A DNA stretch of 28,746 bases from JBGCED01 sp045106055. GTDB taxonomy: Bacteria; Pseudomonadota; Alphaproteobacteria; CBDDJK01. The stretch covers positions 1 through 28,746 of the forward strand of contig JBGCED010000090.1 in assembly GCA_045106055.1 (NCBI GenBank). The letters run 5' to 3'. The notes beneath the pieces are model-generated. The model saw nothing but the letters and a program-made list of their open reading frames with translations. It did no database searches and had not been told where the DNA came from. Below are positions 1 through 7,610 of this stretch, one piece after another. The stretch's first letter is position 1. Each line of letters starts with the position of its first letter. The position numbers and the translations under genes were made by a program.

Positions 1-2
1 GT

Positions 3-1301
3 CGTTTTTTTATTATACCGCGACCACCTAGCGCTACTCATTCCCCCCGAGCGGCGCACTACCGTTCTCCCCCGCGCGCAGATCAAAATGTTAATTCCCC
101 GCGAGCAGATCGCGCGTTTGATAATCCACGAGCAGATCGCGCGTTTGATAATCCACGAGCAGATCGCGATGCTAATTCCCCGCGAGCAGATCGCGCTATT
201 ACTCCCCCGCGAGCAGATCGCGCGTTTGACGAACATAATGATGAGCATAATGATGCTGTGCCAAATTTGCGCCCCCAGCCACTTTATGATCAAAACGCAT
301 TTGACGATGTAGATGAAGTCGCAGCACAGGCGGCAACAGCCGCAGAAGCCGCCGCAGAAGAATCAGATATTAAAACATTGCGCTCCTTGGTTACCCAGCT
401 TTATAGCGGCAAGTCTGCACGCAAATCGGCTGAGAAAACCACGCCGCGTCACGCTGAAACTTTTAAAAATGACCCGCCGCGTTTTAAAAACGCTCAAGCT
501 GAAATGACCCAGCCCGCTGAACGCGTGAAGCCAGCCACGCCGCGCCTTTCTAAATCCTTGAGCGAAGAGGAATTATTAACAAAAATCAACGATTCAATCA
601 CCCAAAAACGCATCAGCATATTGTTGCAGCCCGTTGCCAGCCTGCCTGGCAGACATATCCTGTTCCAAGAATGCTTTACAAGATTATATGATGAAGATGG
701 CATGGAAATTGGCCCTGAACGCTTCTTGGCGGTTGCGGTTAGCCAAGGGCTGATGCCAACCATTGATCAATTATCGCTTTATTTTCTGCTTGAATATTTA
801 ACCAAAATCGTTAATCGCCAAGAAAATAACAGCTATTTTTGTAATATATCCGCACATACGATTGGCAATCCTGTTTTTTTCAAAGCCTTTTTATCGCAGC
901 TGGAAGCCAATCCAAGCGTTACCGCCAAATTAATTATTGAAATATCGCAAACCGACATTGAACAAGGCGGCGTTGCGCTGTTGCAATCGATTAAAAATTT
1001 AAAACAAGTCGGCTTTCGCCTGTCAATGGATCAGGTTTTTCACGCAGAACATGGCATTGATCTTGCGCTGCGCCTTGGGTTTGATTTTATCAAATTGCGC
1101 GCACCAACCCTGATGGTTTATCTGGATAATTCATATCAAAGCCGCGATGATGCAAATCAAGCCGTTAAACAATGGCAAAATCAAGGGCTAGCGATCATCG
1201 CCGAACGGGTTGAAAGCGAAATTGCGCTTAAAGAATTAAGCGAATATGATGTTAATTTTGCGCAAGGCTATTTGCTTGGGCCGCCCGTTAAAATGGAATG
1301 A
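3..1301 (+). CDS. Degenerate EAL-domain protein with N-terminal 9-residue repeats (5' end outside window)
   Basis: The frame that encodes the EAL domain has no stop codon back to the first bases of the window, so the gene most likely begins upstream. A GTG at 258 is a possible but poorly supported internal start. Visible order: repeat region (18-233), a short DEHND-type duplication (about 231-254), an Ala/Glu-rich stretch, a basic linker, then an EAL-like domain from about 600 to 1290. Several EAL landmarks remain: the Glu of the signature (QECF in place of EAL, near 668), the Asn of CNIS (near 842), Glu in IEIS (near 940), Lys in FIKLR, Glu in AERVE, and QGYL. The usual DDFGTG loop reads MDQVFH, so the second metal-binding Asp is lost. 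EAL domains hydrolyse or bind cyclic di-GMP; here I infer a binding or scaffold role rather than active hydrolysis. The family member is not identified; Caulobacter TipF has a comparable C-terminal EAL layout, but that is only an analogy. Confidence 0.75.
   Translation, partial: RFFIIPRPPSATHSPRAAHYRSPPRADQNVNSPRADRAFDNPRADRAFDNPRADRDANSPRADRAITPPRADRAFDEHNDEHNDAVPNLRPQPLYDQNAFDDVDEVAAQAATAAEAAAEESDIKTLRSLVTQLYSGKSARKSAEKTTPRHAETFKNDPPRFKNAQAEMTQPAERVKPATPRLSKSLSEEELLTKINDSITQKRISILLQPVASLPGRHILFQECFTRLYDEDGMEIGPERFLAVAVSQGLMPTIDQLSLYFLLEYLTKIVNRQENNSYFCNISAHTIGNPVFFKAFLSQLEANPSVTAKLIIEISQTDIEQGGVALLQSIKNLKQVGFRLSMDQVFHAEHGIDLALRLGFDFIKLRAPTLMVYLDNSYQSRDDANQAVKQWQNQGLAIIAERVESEIALKELSEYDVNFAQGYLLGPPVKME
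18..233 (+). repeat. Eight tandem 27-bp repeats encoding a PRADR-type 9-residue unit
   Basis: Read in the EAL-protein frame, positions 18-233 split into eight 27-bp units, each starting with Pro-Arg. In order they are PRPPSATHS, PRAAHYRSP, PRADQNVNS, PRADRAFDN, PRADRAFDN, PRADRDANS, PRADRAITP and PRADRAFDE. The 4th and 5th copies (99-125 and 126-152) are identical at the DNA level. The first two copies are decayed. The unit is a multiple of three, so all forward frames stay open across it and copy-number change would not shift the frame. Confidence 0.9.
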
Positions 1302-1325
1302 AACCCTTAAAATAATCATGTTAAA

Positions 1326-1667
1326 ATGAATAACCCTTCAAACAACACGCCCCAAAATCAATCGCTTGCCGATTTGCCAAGCCCTGTAAAATTTAAAGAT
1401 CAAGCAGCAGGCAAGGATGCGCTTACTTTAAAAATTGCACAAGCCATCAACAAAGCGGACACGAATTTTTTTAATGAGAATTACACAAAACAGGCCCAAG
1501 CCGTGTTAAAAGTGCTTGAAAAAGAAGGGCTGGTCATCATGCCCGCCGCAGCCGATGATGCAATGATTGAAGCGGGCATTAAGGCGTTGAAAGATGGGCG
1601 TTTTCGCCCCGCAGATGTTGTCCGTGATTTTTACAAAAGCATGATTAAAGCAGGCAGTCTTTATTAA
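1326..1667 (+). CDS. Small protein of unknown function (113 aa)
   Basis: I do not recognise a named family. The first 30 or so residues are polar and Asn/Gln-rich and look disordered. The rest looks alpha-helical: a helix around residues 33-65 (alternating Lys/Ala, ending in VLKVLEKEGLVIMP) and a C-terminal part with MIEAGIKAL and a final helix DFYKSMIKAG. Short proteins with an 'MIEAG.KAL ... MI.AG' ending are common among uncharacterised alphaproteobacterial and phage-associated proteins, but no function follows from that. There are no membrane segments, signal peptide or cysteines. It lies 24 bp after the EAL gene on the same strand without a clear Shine-Dalgarno sequence, so it may be co-transcribed with it. 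Confidence 0.7.
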   Translation: MNNPSNNTPQNQSLADLPSPVKFKDQAAGKDALTLKIAQAINKADTNFFNENYTKQAQAVLKVLEKEGLVIMPAAADDAMIEAGIKALKDGRFRPADVVRDFYKSMIKAGSLY

Positions 1668-1700
1668 AACGCAACCAGATTAAAATATAAAAGGTGTGCC

Positions 1701-2786
1701 TTGTTAACCAGCAAACAAATCATAGATTTTCTTGATTCAAAGTTTTATTCATGGATCGGTGTTTTTCTTGTGCTATCCTCACTCTTTATATGGGTTGCAC
1801 AGGGGTTATATTCGCACTTGATCAAAGATTATCAACATTGGATTGCTCGATCAGACATAATCATCATCACCATATTCTCATTGGAGTTTATCGCAAGAAT
1901 ATTATTTTCAGCGCGGCGCGCCAAATATTTATTCAGCTTCAATGGTATCGTTGATTTTTTATCCATAGCACCCGCTTTGCTTGAAATTTTTCTTGGAAGT
2001 GGTTTTAATGTCGCTTGGTTTCGGATATTTAAGTTAGCACGATTGGTCAGGCTACTTAAAATCACATCATTTGCAAACAAGCTTAATGGAATTATTGGTG
2101 AAACATTGCCGTATGTTACCATGGCGCTTTTGCTGAAATGTGCTATTCTAGTTTTAGAACAGAACGCTTGGTGGAATGTTGATTCAAGCATAAATATTTT
2201 AATAGGCGTTTCTGGTTTTTCAATCGCAATCCTGTTGGGCAGCAAATTGTCAGCTGTAAATGGGCGTTTATACGCATTAGAAGATGCGATATGCAAGATC
2301 GTTGGGGCAATGCGCGATATGTGGTTTGTTAAGGGCGTTCAATCCGATCTAGCAAAATGGGGCAACGATCTTGAAGCTTTTTTGAAATTGCCTTATGATC
2401 AAAAAATAATAGCGGCGGATAAGATAAGAGCCGAAACCGATAGGCTTGAAGCGTTGCTAGAAGAAATTGGAATAAAGGGGCCAAATTCTGCTGGGTTTCA
2501 TCGCGATATTGCATTCCTTATCCATAGGGCGACCACCAAAACTCCGCCTGCTTATGACGCGTTTTTAAAATATGCTACACTTACATATTGTTTGATTTTA
2601 ATTGTAACAATACCCGGTTTAGTTGGTCTTATTTCAACAGGAATTACATCATTTGTAATTGGAGGCATTTATTTTCTCATCGCCGATATGGATAGCCCGC
2701 TAAACTATGATGAGAATTCATTCATTACAGCAAGGTTGGACGCGCTTCATTTTTGGAATCGCTCTAGAGATATAGCATTAAAATAG
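1701..2786 (+). CDS. Membrane protein: voltage-sensor-like domain plus bestrophin-like C-terminal region
   Basis: 361 residues from a TTG start. AAGG lies a few bases upstream, and no ATG in frame gives a better start. Residues 15-125 look like a four-helix voltage sensor: S1 about 16-37, S2 about 52-69 with Glu62 and Arg66, S3 about 77-98 with Asp85, and S4 about 106-123 with R108, K111, R114, R117 and K120 at every third position. No potassium-channel pore signature (TVGYG-like) follows. Instead there is a hydrophobic pair (about 136-152 and 164-181), then a segment with charged/aromatic residues ending RDMW, a soluble helical part (210-280), and two more membrane segments (about 289-311 and 315-329) ending in a DMDSPL motif. 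That second half resembles bestrophin/DUF4239-type channels in layout, a weak match by eye. The gene looks more A+T-rich than its neighbours, which may indicate acquisition. An ion-transport role is inferred. Confidence 0.7.
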   Translation: MLTSKQIIDFLDSKFYSWIGVFLVLSSLFIWVAQGLYSHLIKDYQHWIARSDIIIITIFSLEFIARILFSARRAKYLFSFNGIVDFLSIAPALLEIFLGSGFNVAWFRIFKLARLVRLLKITSFANKLNGIIGETLPYVTMALLLKCAILVLEQNAWWNVDSSINILIGVSGFSIAILLGSKLSAVNGRLYALEDAICKIVGAMRDMWFVKGVQSDLAKWGNDLEAFLKLPYDQKIIAADKIRAETDRLEALLEEIGIKGPNSAGFHRDIAFLIHRATTKTPPAYDAFLKYATLTYCLILIVTIPGLVGLISTGITSFVIGGIYFLIADMDSPLNYDENSFITARLDALHFWNRSRDIALK

Positions 2787-2794
2787 GATAAAGA

Positions 2795-3778
2795 ATGATG
2801 GATAAGAATATGATGGCGGCAAATATACCAAATCCCATTCTAAACCCTGGAATTGATTTGGATATTTCCTATTTTGAGCATGCGGCGGTGAATTTAAGCG
2901 CGATTGAACGGCGCGCAACAAGCCTAACCGCAAGCCGTTCGGTTAAAAAAGCGCAGCAAGCGGCTTGGTTGCTAAAATCCATTCAGATGATTGATTTAAC
3001 CACGCTTTCAGGCGATGACACCGAATCAAGGGTGCAGCGTTTGGCAGCAAAAGCACGCAATCCGCTGCGCGATGATTTGGTAAAGGCGCTTGGGCTAACC
3101 CAGCCATTGCAAGTGGGGGCGGTCTGCGTTTATCCAACCATGGTTGCTGCTGCAAAACAGGCATTAATCGGCACGGATATTCCCGTGGCATCTGTTGCAA
3201 CGGGCTTTCCAGCGGGGCTAATGCCGCTTGATTTACGGCTGCAAGAAATTCGCTATGCCGTTGAACAAGGCGCAAGCGAGATTGATATTGTCATCAGCCG
3301 CGCCCATGTGCTGCAAGGAAATTGGAACGCGCTTTATGATGAAATCAAACAAATGCGCGCAGCATGCGCAGAGGCCCATTTAAAAGCAATTCTGGCAACG
3401 GGGGAATTAAAAACGCTGCGCAATGTCTATAAGGCATCAATGGTTGCAATGATGGCGGGCAGTGATTTTATCAAAACCTCCACGGGTAAGGAATCTGTGA
3501 ATGCAACGCTGCCTGTTGGGCTTATTATGATCCGCGCATTGCGTGATTATTGTGATCATACAGGCTATAAGGTTGGGTTAAAGCCAGCGGGCGGGCTGAA
3601 GACTGCAAAGGATGCGCTAAACTGGCTTGTCTTAATCAAAGAAGAATTAGGGAATGATTGGCTTACCCCCGATCTGTTCAGGCTGGGTGCAAGCTCTATG
3701 CTTGCAGATATTGAACGGCAAATTGAACATTTTGTAAGCGGGCATTATGCAAGCTATGATCATCACGCGATTGCCTAA
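2795..3778 (+). CDS. deoC: Deoxyribose-phosphate aldolase
   Basis: Class I aldolase that cleaves 2-deoxy-D-ribose 5-phosphate to glyceraldehyde 3-phosphate and acetaldehyde in deoxynucleoside catabolism. The 327-residue protein is longer at the N-terminus than the roughly 250-residue E. coli enzyme, as in other proteobacterial members with an extra helical front. Key residues are visible: Asp164 in EIDIVIS, the Schiff-base Lys227 in DFIKTSTGK, and Lys263 in VGLKPAGG. Their spacing is close to Asp102/Lys167/Lys201 of E. coli. Two adjacent ATGs at 2795 and 2798 follow an AGGATA ribosome-binding site that overlaps the stop of the previous gene. The aldehyde dehydrogenase downstream probably consumes the acetaldehyde, so the two genes form a natural catabolic pair. 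Confidence 0.93.
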   Translation: MMDKNMMAANIPNPILNPGIDLDISYFEHAAVNLSAIERRATSLTASRSVKKAQQAAWLLKSIQMIDLTTLSGDDTESRVQRLAAKARNPLRDDLVKALGLTQPLQVGAVCVYPTMVAAAKQALIGTDIPVASVATGFPAGLMPLDLRLQEIRYAVEQGASEIDIVISRAHVLQGNWNALYDEIKQMRAACAEAHLKAILATGELKTLRNVYKASMVAMMAGSDFIKTSTGKESVNATLPVGLIMIRALRDYCDHTGYKVGLKPAGGLKTAKDALNWLVLIKEELGNDWLTPDLFRLGASSMLADIERQIEHFVSGHYASYDHHAIA

Positions 3779-3817
3779 CTGCTATATTCTCAAGCCCACA
3801 AGCAAGGAACAAAATAA

Positions 3818-6232
3818 ATGAGCAATATAAATAGCAACATAGACATTGAGGCATTGATGGAAAAGATGGAATATAGCGCCGCGCCCGAAGATAAAACCCA
3901 TGTTGAAAACTGGCTTGATGAACATGAAAATCTGTTTGGACATTATATTGATGGGGCATTTATCGCGCCAACAAATGAAGCCTTATTAACCGTCCTTAAT
4001 CCTGCGACCAATGAAGCAATCGCCCATATTGGCAGAGCATCCAGCAACATGGTGGATAAAGCGGTAAGGGCTGCACGCAAGGCGCTGCCAGCATGGCAAG
4101 CTTTGTCTGGGTTTGAGCGGTCAAAATATCTTTATGCGATTGCGCGCAATTTACAAAAGCAAGCGCGGTTTTTGGCGGTGCTTGAAACCATCAATAATGG
4201 AAAGCCAATCCGCGAGTCGCGCGATAAGGACATCCCCTTAGCAATCCGTCATTTTTACCATCATGCGGGCTGGGCTTCGATGCTGGAAAGCGAATTTGAA
4301 CAGGCGCGCCCCGTTGGGATATGCGGGCAGATCATCCCGTGGAATTTTCCATTATTGATGCTGGCATGGAAAATTGCCCCTGCCTTGGCTGCGGGAAATT
4401 GTGTGATATTGAAGCCTGCGGAATATACGCCGCTTACCGCCTATGTGTTTGCGCAAATTTGCGCTGAAATTGGCTTGCCCGCAGGGGTGGTGAATATTGT
4501 AAATGGCGATGGCGAGACAGGAAGCCATATCGTCAATCATCCAGACATTGATAAAATTGCCTTTACAGGATCAACCGAAATTGGGCGGCTTATCCGCAAA
4601 CAAACCGCTGGCAGTGGCAAGAAATTAAGCCTTGAACTTGGTGGAAAATCGCCCTTTATCGTGTTTGATGATGCCGATATTGACAGCGCGGTTGAAGGGG
4701 TCGTAGATGCGATTTGGTTCAATCAAGGAGAGGTATGCTGCGCAGGATCGCGCTTGTTCTTGCAAGAAAGCATTGCCGATCGCTTTGAACGCAAGTTAAA
4801 GGCAAGAATGGATAAATTGCGGGTTGGCGATCCTTTGGATAAATCCACCGATATTGGCGCGCTGGTTCATCCTGTTCAGCTTGAAAGGGTTAAACGCTTG
4901 GTGAAGCAAGGGCAGGATGCAGGCGGCATGCTGCATCAAGCAAAGGGTGATCTTCCAGCAGAAGGATGCTTTTTTGCGCCAGCTTACTTTACCCAGCTTG
5001 CGCCCAGCGATTTGATCATGCAAGAGGAAATCTTTGGCCCCGTGCTTGGGGTGATGCGGTTTCGCACCCCTGATGAAGCGGTCATGCTTGCCAATAACAG
5101 CCGCTATGGCTTGTCTGCGTCGATTTGGTCTGAAAATATTAATTTGGCATTGGATATGGCGGCGCAGGTGGAAGCGGGGGTGGTATGGGTCAATGCAACC
5201 AATATGTTTGATGCTGCCGCAGGTTTTGGCGGTTATAAAGAAAGCGGCTTTGGACGCGAGGGCGGACGCGAGGGGCTTTATGAATATTTAAGCTTTGATC
5301 CCCCATCAGATCATAAAAAAACACCCTCCCCGCAAACAGAATTTAAGCCCAATATTATAGCGGGCGCGGCGGGCGCAATATCCAATAGGATTGATTATAC
5401 CGCAAAGCTTTATATTGGCGGGAAACAGGTGCGCCCTGATTCTGGCTATAGCCATCATATCTATGATCATAAGCAGCAGCCTTATGCGCTGGCGGGGCTT
5501 GGCAATCGCAAAGACATTAGAAACGCCGTGGAAGCCGCCAGTAAAGCCACAAATTGGAGCAAAATAAACGGTCATCTTCGCGCGCAAATTCTGTATTTTA
5601 TGGCGGAGAATTTAAATCAGCGTTACGCTGAATTTAAACAAAGGCTGATTGATTTATGCGGATTGGATGAAAAATCAGCCATTGCCGAAATGGACCTTGC
5701 GCTTGCGCGCATTTTCTATTATGCAGCGCAGGCGGATAAATATGATGGGCGCGTTCATAACACATTATCGCGCCATGTTACTTTGGCAATGAATGAACCA
5801 TTTGGGGTGATGGGGCTAATTTGCCCTGAAAAATCGCCTTTTCTGGGCTTTTTATCTTTGATGCTGCCTGCAATCGCGCTTGGCAATCGGGTGGTTATTT
5901 TGCCCGCTGAAGCTTGCCCCCTATTTGCGACTGAATTTTATCAAATCTTGGAAACTTCGGATATACCAGCGGGCGTTGTAAATATTGTGACGGGCGCGCA
6001 TCAAGATTTAATCAAAACGCTTGCCGAACATCATGCCGTAAATGCGGTTTGGGGCTTTACAGACCAAGCCGCCCGCGCCCAGATTGAAACCCATTCTGCC
6101 AGCAATTTAAAACCCACATGGCTTTATGATCAAGACAGCATTAACTGGTTGGATCATAAAGAAGCGCAGGGCAAAAAATTCCTGCGCCATGCAAGCCAAA
6201 TTAAAAATATCTGGATCCCTTACGGCGAATAA
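3818..6232 (+). CDS. Two-part aldehyde dehydrogenase (804 aa), complete ALDH plus partial ALDH-like domain
   Basis: NAD(P)-dependent oxidation of an aldehyde to its acid. Residues about 36-490 are a complete ALDH domain: the nucleotide-binding PWNFPL segment, FTGSTEIG, the general base Glu273 in LELGGKSP, the nucleophile Cys307 in NQGEVCCAGS, and EEIFGPV. The 34-residue Glu-Cys spacing matches the family. After a linker, residues about 520-800 repeat the N-terminal, nucleotide-binding half of an ALDH (GVMGLICPEKSPF, IPAGVVNIVTG) and stop before the catalytic half, so they lack a nucleophile. Long ALDHs of this kind next to deoC occur in other proteobacteria. Acetaldehyde from DeoC is the likely substrate by context. 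The ATG at 3818 has AAGGAA eight bases upstream. The gene follows deoC by 39 bp. Confidence 0.88.
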   Translation: MSNINSNIDIEALMEKMEYSAAPEDKTHVENWLDEHENLFGHYIDGAFIAPTNEALLTVLNPATNEAIAHIGRASSNMVDKAVRAARKALPAWQALSGFERSKYLYAIARNLQKQARFLAVLETINNGKPIRESRDKDIPLAIRHFYHHAGWASMLESEFEQARPVGICGQIIPWNFPLLMLAWKIAPALAAGNCVILKPAEYTPLTAYVFAQICAEIGLPAGVVNIVNGDGETGSHIVNHPDIDKIAFTGSTEIGRLIRKQTAGSGKKLSLELGGKSPFIVFDDADIDSAVEGVVDAIWFNQGEVCCAGSRLFLQESIADRFERKLKARMDKLRVGDPLDKSTDIGALVHPVQLERVKRLVKQGQDAGGMLHQAKGDLPAEGCFFAPAYFTQLAPSDLIMQEEIFGPVLGVMRFRTPDEAVMLANNSRYGLSASIWSENINLALDMAAQVEAGVVWVNATNMFDAAAGFGGYKESGFGREGGREGLYEYLSFDPPSDHKKTPSPQTEFKPNIIAGAAGAISNRIDYTAKLYIGGKQVRPDSGYSHHIYDHKQQPYALAGLGNRKDIRNAVEAASKATNWSKINGHLRAQILYFMAENLNQRYAEFKQRLIDLCGLDEKSAIAEMDLALARIFYYAAQADKYDGRVHNTLSRHVTLAMNEPFGVMGLICPEKSPFLGFLSLMLPAIALGNRVVILPAEACPLFATEFYQILETSDIPAGVVNIVTGAHQDLIKTLAEHHAVNAVWGFTDQAARAQIETHSASNLKPTWLYDQDSINWLDHKEAQGKKFLRHASQIKNIWIPYGE

Positions 6233-6309
6233 GAAATTGATATTATGTTTTTCTTGATGCTTACATACCGCTAGTTGGTTTTACGCTAACCCCGCCATAT
6301 TGGTTCACA

Positions 6310-6341
6310 TTGGGGTTTAATCAGCTTGGGGTTTAATCAGC
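6310..6341. repeat. Perfect 16-bp tandem duplication at the 3' end of the MFS gene
   Basis: The 16-bp unit ttggggtttaatcagc occurs at 6310-6325 and again immediately at 6326-6341. The minus-strand MFS gene stops inside it (TAA, plus coordinates 6317-6319). Sixteen is not a multiple of three, so the second copy changes the C-terminal reading frame of that protein. Confidence 0.95.
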
Positions 6342-7513
6342 AATAGCACAAAAAAGCCAAGCATCAAGGATGCGCTGCCAATTAAAAATAAGGGGGCGTA
6401 AACGCCAATAAAGGGCGCAATATTTGCCATCGCAACCCCGCCAATGGCTTGGGCAAAAGCAAAGGAAAAAGTCATGCGCCCCCATGCTTTCCTATGCCCA
6501 TCAGCCCCTGCCATTTGGCGGCTATAAGCAGATACAAGCGTCACCATGCCAGGGGTTAGCGCGCCGACCATAAAGGATGAAAAACCAAGCGCAAGCCCAT
6601 GATGGATCAAAACGGGGGTCAATACCGCGCTTGCTTTCAATAACGCCGCTGCCATCAAGCATTTTTTAAAGCCAAAAAAATCACCTGCATAGCCCGCACA
6701 TAAAGGACCAATCGCCGCCCCAAGCCCGAATAATGCCCAAAATCTGCCGCCTTCGGCAAAGCTGTAATCCAATTCGCGCACCAGATAATCCACCCAAAAT
6801 AAAGAATGCGGAACATAACCAAGCGCGTCCAGCCCATAAAAAATCATCAACAGCACTAATCCCCGCTTAGCGATTAAATGCGTTTTTGAAAGCGTTTCAG
6901 CAGCGATGTGGGGCGATGATGTTGCGTTCACTTCTTGCGGGATATCCGCCGCGCCAAGCCGCTTTAACGGCAGCCAAAAGATCAGCGATAAAACTGCCCC
7001 CATGCCGCCAAGCCCCAACCAAGTGACCGCAACCCCAAATTCAAGCAAATGGGGAAATAAAGTGCCAGCAGCAAAAACGCCAATGCCGATCCCTGAAAAA
7101 ATATAGCCCGTGACCGCGCCTTGCCGTGAAAGCGGAAATTGCTTGACCAATAAGGGGGACACCACAACAATGATCCATCCGCCTGTTATGCCTGCAATTA
7201 TTCTGAGCGATAATACCCATAAAAAGGGCAGAATTGGATGGGCGCTAAGGATAAAACTTAATGCGCATATCAGCATTGAAGCGCGCAAAACCATGCCGCC
7301 GCCCAGCCGCTGCGCAATAAAATTGGCACTGATCGCGCCGATCAAATAACCTGCTAAATTGCCAGCCCCAAGCAGGCTTGCTTGATAGGGGGTAAACCAA
7401 TGATGCTGGATTAAAGCGGGCATTAACGCCGTATAAGCAAAACGACCAATGCCAAGCGCAATGAAGCTGGCGGCGATCCCCGCCAGAATGACCATGATGT
7501 GCTGAGACTTCAA
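6317..7513 (-). CDS. MFS transporter, YbfB/YjiJ type
   Basis: 398-residue inner-membrane protein with about twelve hydrophobic segments, in the usual size range for major facilitator permeases. The opening (IALGIGRFAYTALMPALI, then SLLGAGNLAGYLIGA) is characteristic of the YbfB/YjiJ branch, whose members are putative exporters or sugar/aromatic-compound transporters of mostly unknown substrate. The C-terminus (LLLIKPQAD) is set by a stop codon inside a 16-bp tandem duplication; without the extra copy the frame would run a few residues further and end differently. The gene lies 97 bp downstream of gap on the same strand but behind an intrinsic terminator, so it is probably expressed at lower level or from its own promoter. 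It converges with the aldehyde dehydrogenase gene. Confidence 0.85.
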   Translation of the reverse strand: MKSQHIMVILAGIAASFIALGIGRFAYTALMPALIQHHWFTPYQASLLGAGNLAGYLIGAISANFIAQRLGGGMVLRASMLICALSFILSAHPILPFLWVLSLRIIAGITGGWIIVVVSPLLVKQFPLSRQGAVTGYIFSGIGIGVFAAGTLFPHLLEFGVAVTWLGLGGMGAVLSLIFWLPLKRLGAADIPQEVNATSSPHIAAETLSKTHLIAKRGLVLLMIFYGLDALGYVPHSLFWVDYLVRELDYSFAEGGRFWALFGLGAAIGPLCAGYAGDFFGFKKCLMAAALLKASAVLTPVLIHHGLALGFSSFMVGALTPGMVTLVSAYSRQMAGADGHRKAWGRMTFSFAFAQAIGGVAMANIAPFIGVYAPLFLIGSASLMLGFFVLLLIKPQAD

Positions 7514-7539
7514 AAATATAACGCTATCTAAAATGCAAG

Positions 7540-7597
7540 AAAAAACCCGCTTACCCCAGCATTGCCTTATCGCAATAAGAATGCTTGGATAAGCGGG
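7540..7597 (-). terminator. Intrinsic terminator of gap
   Basis: Read on the minus strand, an outer stem CCCGCTTA/TAAGCGGG (7597-7590 with 7553-7546) continues through a largely paired middle (AAGCATT with AATGC) and an inner CTTAT/ATAAG arm. It is followed directly by a run of six T residues (plus 7540-7545 are A). It lies just after the gap stop codon. The long stem and T tract make this a strong rho-independent terminator. Confidence 0.85.
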
Positions 7598-7610
7598 CAG
7601 AATTCTTGGA

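Noticed and set aside
18..233. CRISPR-like array
   Set aside because: The 27-bp units abut with no unique spacers, and they are in frame with a real coding region.
88..312. A 74-codon open frame across the 27-bp repeats on the plus strand
   Set aside because: It exists because the repeat length is a multiple of three and keeps every frame open. The frame two bases further on continues directly into the EAL domain and is the better coding frame.
494..763. Open frames on the strand opposite confident genes, here and throughout the window
   Set aside because: They lie entirely opposite well-supported genes, lack ribosome-binding sites and recognisable motifs, and are expected by chance opposite such codon use.
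3..1301. Naming the EAL protein TipF
   Set aside because: Only the C-terminal degenerate EAL domain is comparable. The membrane and coiled-coil parts of TipF cannot be seen, so the symbol is not supported.
6288..6317. Hairpin AACCCC...GGGGTT between the convergent ALDH and MFS genes as a terminator
   Set aside because: Only six pairs with an 18-base loop and no T tract on either strand.
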